Origin: Flavobacterium nackdongense
GTDB taxonomy: Bacteria > Bacteroidota > Bacteroidia > Flavobacteriales > Flavobacteriaceae
Assembly: GCF_004355225.1 (NCBI RefSeq)
Contig: NZ_CP037933.1
Coordinates: 3,038,001-3,102,000, forward strand
Reading direction: 5' to 3'
Length of the DNA stretch: 64,000 nt
Shown: piece by piece, positions 36,229-43,773 of the stretch
How positions within the stretch are numbered: the first letter of the stretch is position 1
Layout: each line of letters begins with the position of its first letter
Program-made: the position numbers and the translations under genes
Notes under the pieces: model-generated
Databases searched by the model: none
What the model was told of the DNA's origin: nothing
What the model saw: the letters and a program-made list of their open reading frames with translations, nothing else

Positions 36229-36277
36229 TAATTAGTGTTCAGTTCCGAGGCTTCGAGATTAGTGTTTAGTGAAAATT

Positions 36278-36314
36278 AAAATCCTAAATTATCAGTAGAT
36301 AGTTTAGGATTTTT
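36278..36314 (+). terminator. Terminator after galE
   Basis: AAAATCCTAAA (36278-36288) pairs with TTTAGGATTTT (36303-36313), with a 14-base loop. The T-rich 3' arm runs into TTTTG. Confidence 0.7.
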
Positions 36315-36363
36315 GCATGTATACTGATTGTTTACTTATGAAGCCCAATACACTATTCCAATT

Positions 36364-36422
36364 GTCACGCTGGAAGCGTCTCAGCGCACGAGCCACATAA
36401 TTTAGACGCTTCCAGCGTGACA
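36364..36422. repeat. GC-rich 19-bp inverted repeat
   Basis: TGTCACGCTGGAAGCGTCT (36364-36382) and its exact complement (36404-36422) enclose a 21-base loop containing CAGCGCACGAGCC. The GC content and perfect stem stand out from the surroundings and recall REP-like units at 25878-26062. Confidence 0.85.
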
Positions 36423-36546
36423 AATAGAAAGAATAAAGAATGAGCAAAATTCGTTTTTGAGTTGTTTTGTAATAATTTCAAATGTTGTAAATGAAAATTT
36501 AAGTTTTAAATGATTAGTTGTAAATTCGTTACGTAAAACAAAAGTT

Positions 36547-36741
36547 ATGAATCCTAAAAATGAAAATTTGAAAATCAGCAAAGCGGAAGTAACTTCTGCG
36601 GCTTATGAAACTTCGAAAATTAACTTCAAAAGTATTGATAGAACCACTTTTGATTTTGATGAAGAATTTAAAAATGGATTAACTCCCGCTGAAGCCAAAG
36701 CAGAATCAATTAGAAGAATTAGAGAATGGTGGGGAAAATAA
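36547..36741 (+). CDS. Putative antitoxin of a RelE/ParE-type pair
   Basis: A 64-residue acidic/basic mixed protein (MNPKNENLKISKAEV...AESIRRIREWWGK) of the size and composition of small type II antitoxins. Its last codons overlap by 16 bases the ATG of a toxin-like reading frame, the usual TA arrangement. The toxin frame is broken (see 36726-37051), so the antitoxin appears to be a surviving partner. Family assignment rests mostly on context. Confidence 0.6.
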   Translation: MNPKNENLKISKAEVTSAAYETSKINFKSIDRTTFDFDEEFKNGLTPAEAKAESIRRIREWWGK

Positions 36742-37051
36742 AAGTTATTTTCACACCACACGTAATAGATTTTTAGATGATTTAGTTCGTTTTTTATACA
36801 AAAAAGAATATTTTGGTTTTATAGAAACCGCCGAAGAATATGTCTTGAAAATTTATGATGCAGTTCCAGAGAATATTAAATTAAGCACTCATAAAGTATC
36901 TCTTAAAAACCTAAAACACTTCGGTTCCAGCTACATTTTTTACAAATCCAATAATTGAACAACTTGGTATATTTTCTTTGAAAAAAAGAATAGTAATTAT
37001 TTGATTACAAGAATTATTAATAATCACTGTGAGCAAGCGAATGAGTTGTAA
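36726..37051 (+). pseudogene. Broken RelE/ParE-type toxin gene
   Basis: The ATG at 36726 opens a frame MVGKIKVIFTPHVIDF that stops at TAG 36774. A one-base shift at the T-run there restores LDDLVRFLYKKEYF and on to HFGSSYIFYKSNN. That frame meets TGA at 36956 (where Arg CGA would fit), then continues TTWYIFFEKKNSNYLITRII to TAA at 37049. The joined product of about 107 residues has the ParE/RelE toxin layout with the late SYIFYK strand. Two separate lesions indicate inactivation. Confidence 0.78.
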
Positions 37052-37095
37052 CAAAAAATCTCTACAAGCATAGTAGCAGCTGTCAATAACTAACT

Positions 37096-37635
37096 TTACC
37101 ATTTCATTGTTAAATAGTATTCTATTATCCTCAAGAATACAAAACAAATAAAAGCTATAACTAGTTTGATTATAAATTTATATTTAGGTTCTTCCGATAT
37201 ACTGAAAATTAGCAAATCCTCGATGCTTTGAATAACTTTATCTTTATTGAACCATAAAATACATAGAATTAGTAATAGGTAGAAGATTGCAGCTTTTAGA
37301 GCACCAACATGAACTTTGAAAAAAATGTCTTGTAAAATCACATTTACTAGTATAGTTGCTGTGAATAAGCATCCTATAATTCTGCTTCTTTTTATCAAAA
37401 TCAAAGTTCCGCCTACTATTTCAAATAGCCCTAAGGTCATTGCGTATGATTTAGAATAACCATAAAAAGCCCACATCAATTCCATTCCTGTCATTTCTGA
37501 AACCGTTTTGTCAATTTCAGAGGCTCCATCAAACTGTATTACTTTTGCTCCACCGTAAACGAACATAGCAAATACTACAATCCAACTTATTGCATTTTCA
37601 GCTATTTCTATTTTATCTTTTCTATTAAAGTTCAT
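37096..37635 (-). CDS. DoxX-like integral membrane protein
   Basis: A 179-residue protein with four to five membrane spans: about residues 14-30 (SWIVVFAMFVYGG), 64-82, 85-105, 110-128 and 152-172. The segment YGGAKVIQF and the following GLFEIVGGTLILI fit the DoxX-like family of small quinone-linked or unknown-function membrane proteins. It is on the opposite strand to the TA pair and converges with it. Its substrate or partner is not known. Confidence 0.72.
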   Translation of the reverse strand: MNFNRKDKIEIAENAISWIVVFAMFVYGGAKVIQFDGASEIDKTVSEMTGMELMWAFYGYSKSYAMTLGLFEIVGGTLILIKRSRIIGCLFTATILVNVILQDIFFKVHVGALKAAIFYLLLILCILWFNKDKVIQSIEDLLIFSISEEPKYKFIIKLVIAFICFVFLRIIEYYLTMKW

Positions 37636-37795
37636 TATTCGTGTTTTCTTTCATTTGTTGCTAACTCTGTAAATATATACAACTTCCTGCAATGCATTAA
37701 CGACATTAAAAGAAAAATTCCCCACAAACATAAGTTTATGAGGATTCTCTATTTACAAACTGAAATCTAAATTCTGAAATCTGCAATCTAAAATT

Positions 37796-38668
37796 TTAAG
37801 CGTTTGCCGTCGCAGCTTCTCTATCAATTTTTCCAATCAATCCAGCCAAGACTTTTCCGGGACCCACTTCGGTAAACAATGTGGCGCCATCGGCAATCAT
37901 TTGTTTTACAGATTGTGTCCATTTTACAGGAGCTGTCAATTGGATGATTAGGTTTTTCTTGATTTCGTTGGCATCAGAAACGGCCGTTGCTGTCACGTTT
38001 TGGTACACTGGGCAAATAGGAGTAGAGAAAGTGGTTGCTTCAATGGCTGCGGCCAATTCCTCTCTTGCAGGTTCCATCATTGGGGAGTGAAAACCACCGC
38101 CAACAGGAAGTATCAAGGCACGTTTTGCGCCAGCTTCTTTCATTTTTTCGCAAGCCAATTCTACAGCTTTGTATTCGCCTGAAATAACCAATTGACCGGG
38201 ACAGTTGTAATTGGCAGCCACCACTACGCCATCGATAGAAGCGCAAATGTCTTCCACAATTTTGTCCTCTAAATTAAGAACGGCAGCCATTGTCGAAGGT
38301 TTTATTTCGCAAGCTTTTTGCATTGCCAAAGCGCGTTGTGAAACTAATTTCAATCCGTCTTCGAATGACAAAACGCCATTGGCAACCAAGGCTGAAAATT
38401 CGCCCAAAGAATGTCCTGCCACCATTTCTGGTTTGAAATCTTCTAAAGTTTTAGCCAAAATCACGGAATGTAAGAAAACGGCTGGTTGGGTAACTTTGGT
38501 TTCTTTCAATTCTTCGGCAGTGCCTTCAAACATAATGTCTGTAATACGAAAACCTAAAATTTCATTGGCTTTTTCGAAAAGTGATTTGGCTAATTCGGAG
38601 TTTTCATATAAGTCTTTGCCCATTCCTATAAATTGTGCGCCTTGACCAGGAAATACGTATGCTTTCAT
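37796..38668 (-). CDS. fabD: Malonyl-CoA:ACP transacylase
   Basis: A 290-residue fatty acid synthesis enzyme transferring malonyl groups to acyl carrier protein. GQGAQFIGMG at residues 8-17 and the nucleophile elbow GHSLGE at about 85-90 are diagnostic. QRALAMQ supplies the conserved Arg, and GGGFHSPMM the catalytic His. Length is typical. It stands alone on the minus strand; no other fab genes are adjacent. Confidence 0.96.
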   Translation of the reverse strand: MKAYVFPGQGAQFIGMGKDLYENSELAKSLFEKANEILGFRITDIMFEGTAEELKETKVTQPAVFLHSVILAKTLEDFKPEMVAGHSLGEFSALVANGVLSFEDGLKLVSQRALAMQKACEIKPSTMAAVLNLEDKIVEDICASIDGVVVAANYNCPGQLVISGEYKAVELACEKMKEAGAKRALILPVGGGFHSPMMEPAREELAAAIEATTFSTPICPVYQNVTATAVSDANEIKKNLIIQLTAPVKWTQSVKQMIADGATLFTEVGPGKVLAGLIGKIDREAATANA

Positions 38669-38891
38669 AATTTTATTGAATTTATTGCAGTTTCATTGTG
38701 TACTGATTATTAGTAAAAGTTGTCATTCAATTGAATAATAAACCTTACGACTTTTTATCTAAAGTAAAGAAAACTACTTTGAGATTATTATTTTCATCGA
38801 TTTGACTTATTTCTATCGAGCAAAAATACTTACTTTGTAACAAACTAAAAAAACAAATGTCTAATAAGTGTAAAACTAAATAGAAAGTAAA

Positions 38892-40523
38892 ATGAGAAAA
38901 ATTTTCCCTATCGCAATCATCCTAATTATCACGTTTTTTTATTTTTATAGTACGCTACCGGTTTTAAATTATGGATTTGTAGGCGTTACTGTCTTACTTT
39001 TAATTATCGCCGCAATATTGTTTTTCTCGTTTTCTAAATTTACTATTAGTTCGGACGGAAAAAGCTACAAACCAATAACAGTATTCTGGAAAATTCCAGC
39101 ATTATTAGTAGGTATTTCGATTATATATTCATTTGTGCTTCCTTTTTTCACATCGCATCCTGTTTTTCGAAATCAAGACTTTCGAAATTTAATTGGAAAG
39201 GTGGAAAACGGCGAAAAATTAACCAATCATATCGCTCCAATTTCTATGAATGAAATTCGTGTTGTCGATGAAAGTTTAGCGTATTTATTGGGCGAAAAAA
39301 TATTAGGTTCGCAACCTGCATTAGGAAGTCAAGCGCAATTACAAGAATTTTTTATCCAGAAAGTGAAGGGCAAATTATATTGGGTTGCGCCTTTAGAACA
39401 TTCCGGTTTTTTTAAATGGATGAATAACAAAAGCGGTACAACAGGTTATGTGATGGTGTCGGCAACAAATGAACGTGATGTAAAATTAGTACAAGAAGTA
39501 AACGGAAAACCATTATTTTTAAAATACCAAAGAGAAGCTTATTTTGGCAGTAATTTGCACCGATATTTATATTTTAATGGCTATAACACTGTAGGTTTGA
39601 CGGATTTTAGTTTTGAAATTGACGACGAAGGCGTGCCGTATTGGGTGGTTACTAAATATGCTAAAAAAGTTGGCTTTTCTGGAAACGATGCTACTGGCGT
39701 TGTAGTTGTCAATGCGCAAAATGGGGCTATAAAAGAATACAATATTAAAAACACGCCGCTTTGGGTAGATAGAATTCAGCCCATTTCATTTATTAAAGAT
39801 CAGTTGAATGATTGGGGCGAATATGTAAAAGGCTATTGGAATTTTTCTAACGAAAACAAACTTCAAATTACAGAGGATTTAACCTTGGTTTACGGAAAAG
39901 ATAATAAATCCTATTGGTACACCGGAATTACTTCTGTAGGAAAAGATGAATCTGCGGTAGGATTTGTTTTAGTAGATACAAGAACTAAAGAAACTACTTT
40001 TTACAAGCAAAGTGGTGCTACAGAATTTGCTGCGCAAAGCTCGGCACAAGGAAAAGTGCAAGAAAAAGGTTTTAGCGCTTCATTGCCTATTCCGTATAAC
40101 ATCAATACGATTCCCACCTATGTAATGACCTTAAAAGACAAAGGCGGCTTGGTAAAAATGTATGCTATGGTTTCAATTGCAGATTACACCATTGTTGGCA
40201 CGGGAAATACGATGCGCGAGGCTTTAACGGCTTATAAAACAGCCTTTAACTCTTCGGGAAATAAAATAAATGCAGGCGAAAAATCCGCACGAAAAGTAGT
40301 TGAATCGGTGGTGGTTCGTATTCAGAATGATGTCAAAAACGGGAATAGTTTTTATTATTTTACAGTAAAAGATTATGCGAATATTTTTGTAGGTTCGTCC
40401 CAAATATCCAATCAATTACCCATTACCGCAGTTGGGGATATGGTGAAAATTTCATTCGATTTAGACGGTGAAGAAATTGTTGATGTGTCTACATTTGAGA
40501 ATATTAGCTTGAAATCGAAGTAA
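38892..40523 (+). CDS. Membrane-anchored protein with large soluble domain, unknown function
   Basis: A 543-residue protein with three N-terminal hydrophobic segments (about residues 4-22, 26-48 and 68-90), then a soluble part of about 450 residues. The soluble part has repeated beta-rich motifs: GKLYWVAPLEHSGFFKW, DDEGVPYWVVTKYAKK, DNKSYWYTGITSVGKDES. The YW-x-V/Y-T pattern resembles proteins that carry PepSY-like units, but I cannot assign a family. The C-terminus (VVRIQNDVKNGNSFYYF) looks like a small OB-type domain. It is a single gene with a strong terminator after it. Confidence 0.6.
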   Translation: MRKIFPIAIILIITFFYFYSTLPVLNYGFVGVTVLLLIIAAILFFSFSKFTISSDGKSYKPITVFWKIPALLVGISIIYSFVLPFFTSHPVFRNQDFRNLIGKVENGEKLTNHIAPISMNEIRVVDESLAYLLGEKILGSQPALGSQAQLQEFFIQKVKGKLYWVAPLEHSGFFKWMNNKSGTTGYVMVSATNERDVKLVQEVNGKPLFLKYQREAYFGSNLHRYLYFNGYNTVGLTDFSFEIDDEGVPYWVVTKYAKKVGFSGNDATGVVVVNAQNGAIKEYNIKNTPLWVDRIQPISFIKDQLNDWGEYVKGYWNFSNENKLQITEDLTLVYGKDNKSYWYTGITSVGKDESAVGFVLVDTRTKETTFYKQSGATEFAAQSSAQGKVQEKGFSASLPIPYNINTIPTYVMTLKDKGGLVKMYAMVSIADYTIVGTGNTMREALTAYKTAFNSSGNKINAGEKSARKVVESVVVRIQNDVKNGNSFYYFTVKDYANIFVGSSQISNQLPITAVGDMVKISFDLDGEEIVDVSTFENISLKSK

Positions 40524-40529
40524 AAAAGC

Positions 40530-40564
40530 GTCCCATCTTGCTAATTAAGAGGGGACATTTTTTT
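40530..40564 (+). terminator. Terminator between convergent genes
   Basis: GTCCCATCTT (40530-40539) pairs with AAGAGGGGAC (40547-40556) apart from one mismatch, followed by ATTTTTTT. It serves the plus-strand membrane gene. The 3' arm also encodes the last residues of the minus-strand FMN reductase. Confidence 0.7.
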
Positions 40565-41083
40565 AAATAGCATTACGATTTTCATCAGTTCACGGTGCAA
40601 TTCTGGATTTGTAATTCCTTTTTCGGAATCAAAATTAGCGCTAAAATTGGGTAGTGAAAAACTCCCTTTCACCACTCCTCCTTGAAAAGGAAAACGGCCT
40701 TTGGCAATTTCTAAAACCGTTGCGCCACCTCTTGGACCTGGGGAAGTTGACAATAAAAGCATTTCTTTTTCTTGAAATGTTTTGCCATTTATTCTTGAAG
40801 TCCAATCAAAAATGTTTTTGAAAGCGGTAGAATAGGCTCCATTATGTTCGGCAAATGAAATAATGATGAGGTCTGAATTTCCAATTTTAGCATAGAAATC
40901 CTGAGCTAATTGCGGAATTCCAGTCGCTGATTCTTTGTCCATAGAATAGATTGGCATTTCGTAATCGTTTAAATCTAAAATTTCAACGGTTGCATTTTCG
41001 AATTGATTGGCTGCATAAGTAGCCAATTGTTTGTTGATGGAAGTCTTGCTGGATGAAGCTCCAAAAGCGAGTATTTTTTTCAT
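40541..41083 (-). CDS. NAD(P)H-dependent FMN reductase family protein
   Basis: A 180-residue flavodoxin-like protein. It opens KILAFGASSSKTSINKQLA, the FMN phosphate-binding loop of the YhdA/ChrR-like group. SFAEHNGAYSTAFKNIFDW and the LLSTSPGPRGG loop are further family marks. It likely reduces FMN or quinones with NAD(P)H. It follows the pirin gene by 14 bases on the same strand. The pirin/FMN-reductase pairing is common and suggests a redox stress unit. Confidence 0.88.
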   Translation of the reverse strand: MKKILAFGASSSKTSINKQLATYAANQFENATVEILDLNDYEMPIYSMDKESATGIPQLAQDFYAKIGNSDLIIISFAEHNGAYSTAFKNIFDWTSRINGKTFQEKEMLLLSTSPGPRGGATVLEIAKGRFPFQGGVVKGSFSLPNFSANFDSEKGITNPELHRELMKIVMLFKKMSPLN

Positions 41084-41097
41084 TTTTTAAATTAAAA

Positions 41098-41811
41098 TTA
41101 GTTCATAGGAATTTCCATTACTAAAAATTTAGCATCGGTTGTGGCTTTGATTTCAATGTCGTTCGTTTCCCAAATGCCTATAGCATCTCTTTTTTCTAAT
41201 TTTTCGCCATTTACTTCAATTTCTCCCTCAATATTCATAATGTAAAATCCGTTTCCTTCTTTTTTTAAAGATAGACTTTTCGAAAATTCACTATCAAAAT
41301 CAGCTAAATAAAACCAAGCATCTTGATGAATCCAAACACCAGCATCCTCGGCATTTGGAGAAAGAATTTGGGCAAAATTGTTTTTTTGTTCCGCAGGATT
41401 CAGTGTAATTTGCTGGTAGCGAGGTTCCACATTTTTTGTTCTTGGAAACAACCAAATCTGGAATAACTTAGTTTGTTGGTCGGCATTCGGGTTGAATTCG
41501 CTATGTCTAATTCCGGTGCCCGCACTCATCACTTGAACATCGCCCGTTTTGATAGTTTCGGCATTTCCCATACTGTCTTTGTGTGCCAAATCGCCTTCTA
41601 GCGGAATGGTAATGATTTCCATATTATCGTGTCCGTGTTCGCCAAAACCCATTCCTGCGGCTATGGCGTCGTCATTTAAAACCCGAAGAACGCCAAACTG
41701 AACTCTTTCGGGATTATACCAACTGCCAAAACTAAAACTGTGATGCGCATTTAACCATCCGTGATCGGCGTGACCTCTTGTGTCTGCTGTATGTAAAACT
41801 GTATTTTTCAT
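41098..41811 (-). CDS. Pirin family protein (YhaK/YhhW-like bicupin)
   Basis: A 237-residue bicupin. The N-terminal metal ligands are seen in GFGEHGHDNMEIITI (His, His, Glu) and GIRHSEFN (His). The beginning HGWLNAHHSFSFGSWY is a family hallmark. Relatives such as E. coli YhhW have quercetin dioxygenase activity in vitro; the physiological role is unsure. It is cotranscribed with the FMN reductase gene. A Crp-like regulator lies 0.9 kb upstream. Confidence 0.9.
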   Translation of the reverse strand: MKNTVLHTADTRGHADHGWLNAHHSFSFGSWYNPERVQFGVLRVLNDDAIAAGMGFGEHGHDNMEIITIPLEGDLAHKDSMGNAETIKTGDVQVMSAGTGIRHSEFNPNADQQTKLFQIWLFPRTKNVEPRYQQITLNPAEQKNNFAQILSPNAEDAGVWIHQDAWFYLADFDSEFSKSLSLKKEGNGFYIMNIEGEIEVNGEKLEKRDAIGIWETNDIEIKATTDAKFLVMEIPMN

Positions 41812-42000
41812 TGTATGTAAGTTTATGGATTATTTGTTACAAATTTATGGACAATGAAAACAAAAGGAACTTAATGTAGATTAAGAAAAAAGTGTTCGCT
41901 GTTCCGATTTTTAGTATTCAGCGAATCGTTAAGGAAAATATAAAGCCGCTCACTTTGAAATATACTGTTATTGCCATTAAGTACTTATGTGCTAAGCACT

Positions 42001-42041
42001 GATTACTTCCTCAAAATGTTGCTTTTTAGTTTTTTGAAAAA
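42001..42041 (-). pseudogene. Remnant of the 3' end of a crp-type gene
   Basis: On the minus strand, directly after the kinase-like gene stop, the sequence reads FKKLKSNILRK-stop. The intact regulator at 42745 ends YSKMKSKLLRK-stop. About 30 of 41 bases agree without gaps, and AAAAGCAA and TTTTGAGGAA are identical blocks. It appears to be the tail of a diverged allele of the regulator, left on the far side of the inserted kinase gene. Confidence 0.65.
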
Positions 42042-42049
42042 CATCAAAA

Positions 42050-42700
42050 TTATTCTTTTACGTTGACGAAGAAAACGGTGTCAATAAAGAATAGAACATT
42101 GGAGTTTACGATTACATTTTCATCGTGGATGTCTTCTAAAATTAATCCTAATTCTTCGTTATAATAATCATTTCTTCGAATGTTTTCAAAACCATTATAT
42201 TCCAATAGATGTTTTACTTCCTTTAAATTTACGGGGTTATCCGAAATGATGAAAGCTTGTTTTAAAACTGCATAAAGCATTTCGTTGGATCGATTAAAGC
42301 CAAGTAATTCATATTTTGTTCCCTCAAAGAATAAATTATGGATAAGGATACTATTGAAAAAATCCAGCCAAGTGAAATAATAAACAGCATCGTTAAGTTT
42401 AATTACACTTTTATTGTCTTTGCCGAAGTAAATTTTAGCTTCTCCTCCTTCGGTAAGATAGTTTTCTTGAGCAGCAATATCAGTTATCCACAGATTATGG
42501 TTAGTAATATAATCATCTAGATGTTTTGCCTGCTCTTTTTTGATTTCGCATTGTTTGTCGAAATCTCTTTTAGTTGTTGTATCTGTTGTAAAGCTTGAGC
42601 ATAATTGATTTCGGGTTGTTGTGAGTGTATCATTTTTGCCTTCAATGATAGTTCCGCTAATGATATTTTTAAGAGTTTGTTTGGTATCATTTGAAATCAT
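42050..42700 (-). CDS. Polyvalent-protein-type kinase-like domain protein
   Basis: A 216-residue protein with a degenerate protein-kinase-like fold: GGEAKIYFGKDNKSVIKLND carries the ATP-binding Gly-rich strand and Lys. LILEDIHDENVIV contains the catalytic D-x-H-x-x-N. FIDTVFF gives the metal-binding Asp. This matches the small kinase domains found in polyvalent proteins of Bacteroidota conjugative elements and phages. It stands alone between an intact crp-type gene and a remnant of that gene's 3' end, so it is likely acquired. The target is unknown. Confidence 0.68.
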   Translation of the reverse strand: MISNDTKQTLKNIISGTIIEGKNDTLTTTRNQLCSSFTTDTTTKRDFDKQCEIKKEQAKHLDDYITNHNLWITDIAAQENYLTEGGEAKIYFGKDNKSVIKLNDAVYYFTWLDFFNSILIHNLFFEGTKYELLGFNRSNEMLYAVLKQAFIISDNPVNLKEVKHLLEYNGFENIRRNDYYNEELGLILEDIHDENVIVNSNVLFFIDTVFFVNVKE

Positions 42701-42744
42701 TTTTATGCAAATGTAATAATTAATTTTTATTTAATAATGGTTGA

Positions 42745-43320
42745 CTATTTCCTCAAAAGCTTGCTTTTCATCTTACTATAAAACTCAGGAGTTACCCCAA
42801 TGTAGGAAGCCAAATGTTTTTGAGGTACTTTCTGGATTAAATCAGGGTATTTTTTGCACAGTTTTTCAAAACGTTGTTCAGCAGATAAACTCAAATTATC
42901 CATTAAACGTTCTTGATGAGCGACCAATGAATTTTCGGTTAGAATCCTGAAAAACCGTTCTAGTTTGGGGATTTCACGATAGAGAATTTCTTGGTTTTCT
43001 TTGGAAAGTAACAGTACTTCTGCATCTTCGAGAACTTCTATAAACAAGTTGCCTGGTTGCTGCGATAGCAAACTATACATATCACCAATCCACCAACCAC
43101 TACAAGCGAAACCCAAGACGTGCTCCATAATATTGTCATTGATGTTAAAACTTCGAAGCACTCCTGAATTTACAAAATAGGAAGTTTTGCAAATTTCGCC
43201 AGCGTTGAGCAAAATGGTTTTGGCTTTGTAATGATGTATTTCGGTTTTAGACAAAAATAAATGCTCTTCTTCGGGTGTTAAGGAAACGATTTTAGCAATA
43301 TTTTGAAGAATTAACTCCAT
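42745..43320 (-). CDS. Crp/Fnr family transcriptional regulator
   Basis: A 191-residue regulator. An N-terminal cyclic-nucleotide-binding-like beta-barrel (LNAGEICKTSYFVNSGVLRSF) is followed by a long dimer helix. A C-terminal helix-turn-helix is marked by VPQKHLASYIGVTPEFYSKMKS. Many flavobacterial relatives bind no known nucleotide and control redox or stress genes. It begins one base after the stop of the upstream DUF6370-like gene, so the two are probably cotranscribed. Its 3' end is partly duplicated beyond the kinase gene. Confidence 0.9.
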   Translation of the reverse strand: MELILQNIAKIVSLTPEEEHLFLSKTEIHHYKAKTILLNAGEICKTSYFVNSGVLRSFNINDNIMEHVLGFACSGWWIGDMYSLLSQQPGNLFIEVLEDAEVLLLSKENQEILYREIPKLERFFRILTENSLVAHQERLMDNLSLSAEQRFEKLCKKYPDLIQKVPQKHLASYIGVTPEFYSKMKSKLLRK

Positions 43321-43641
43321 TTATTTTGTCTCTGGAATCAATTTGAAAAAAGTGGCTTTGAAACGATTGTCGACTATTTCCCCTACTACTTCAGCTTTTC
43401 TAACTTTTGCACAAAATCCATCCGAGCCGTGCGCATCGCCGTGCTGGTCAATATGCGTTCCGTCAACAAAATAGGGTTTTCCATCAATGCGAACGGCCAA
43501 ATCACAGGATTTTCCTTCCATCCCAAATTGACATTGTCCGCAGGAAGCCTCTACAATTTGTTTTTTAGGTTGTTCTATTATTTCTTGTGAGAAAACTGTA
43601 AAACTTATTAATGCGATGCAAAAGGTGAGGACTTTTTTCAT
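43321..43641 (-). CDS. Small exported Cys-rich protein (DUF6370-like)
   Basis: A 106-residue protein from the ATG at 43641. The frame is open further upstream, but MKKVLTFCIALISFTVFSQ is a clean signal peptide. The mature part has CGQC, SCDLAVRIDGKPYFVDGT and HGDAHGSDGFCAKVRKAEV: four cysteines and a His cluster that could bind metal or form disulfides. It resembles the DUF6370 family of Bacteroidota. It sits directly before the crp-type gene. Confidence 0.75.
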   Translation of the reverse strand: MKKVLTFCIALISFTVFSQEIIEQPKKQIVEASCGQCQFGMEGKSCDLAVRIDGKPYFVDGTHIDQHGDAHGSDGFCAKVRKAEVVGEIVDNRFKATFFKLIPETK

Positions 43642-43684
43642 TTTGTGGTAAAGAAATAGGATGGTTCGAAATACAAAACAAAAA

Positions 43685-43773
43685 TAGTTGTTTAACCTCA
43701 AAGTTCGCAAAGATTTTGAAATAAATCTTTGCGAACCTTGTGTAAACCTTTGTGTGCTTTGTGGTTAAATATT
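43685..43773. repeat. Flavobacterial spacer with CTTTGCGAAC/GTTCGCAAAG inverted repeat
   Basis: GTTCGCAAAGATTT (43703-43716) pairs with AAATCTTTGCGAAC (about 43724-43737), followed by CTTTGTGTGCTTTGTGG. The same type of string precedes metH. Nothing else is seen between the two genes. Confidence 0.6.

Noticed and set aside
36770-36776. Programmed -1 frameshift in the toxin gene
   Set aside because: The T-run could slip, but there is no canonical heptamer and a second in-frame stop follows at 36956, so mutation is the simpler reading.
41812-42000. Gap upstream of the pirin gene
   Set aside because: Checked for riboswitch, repeat and ORF; only ordinary AT-rich sequence seen apart from the crp remnant next to it.
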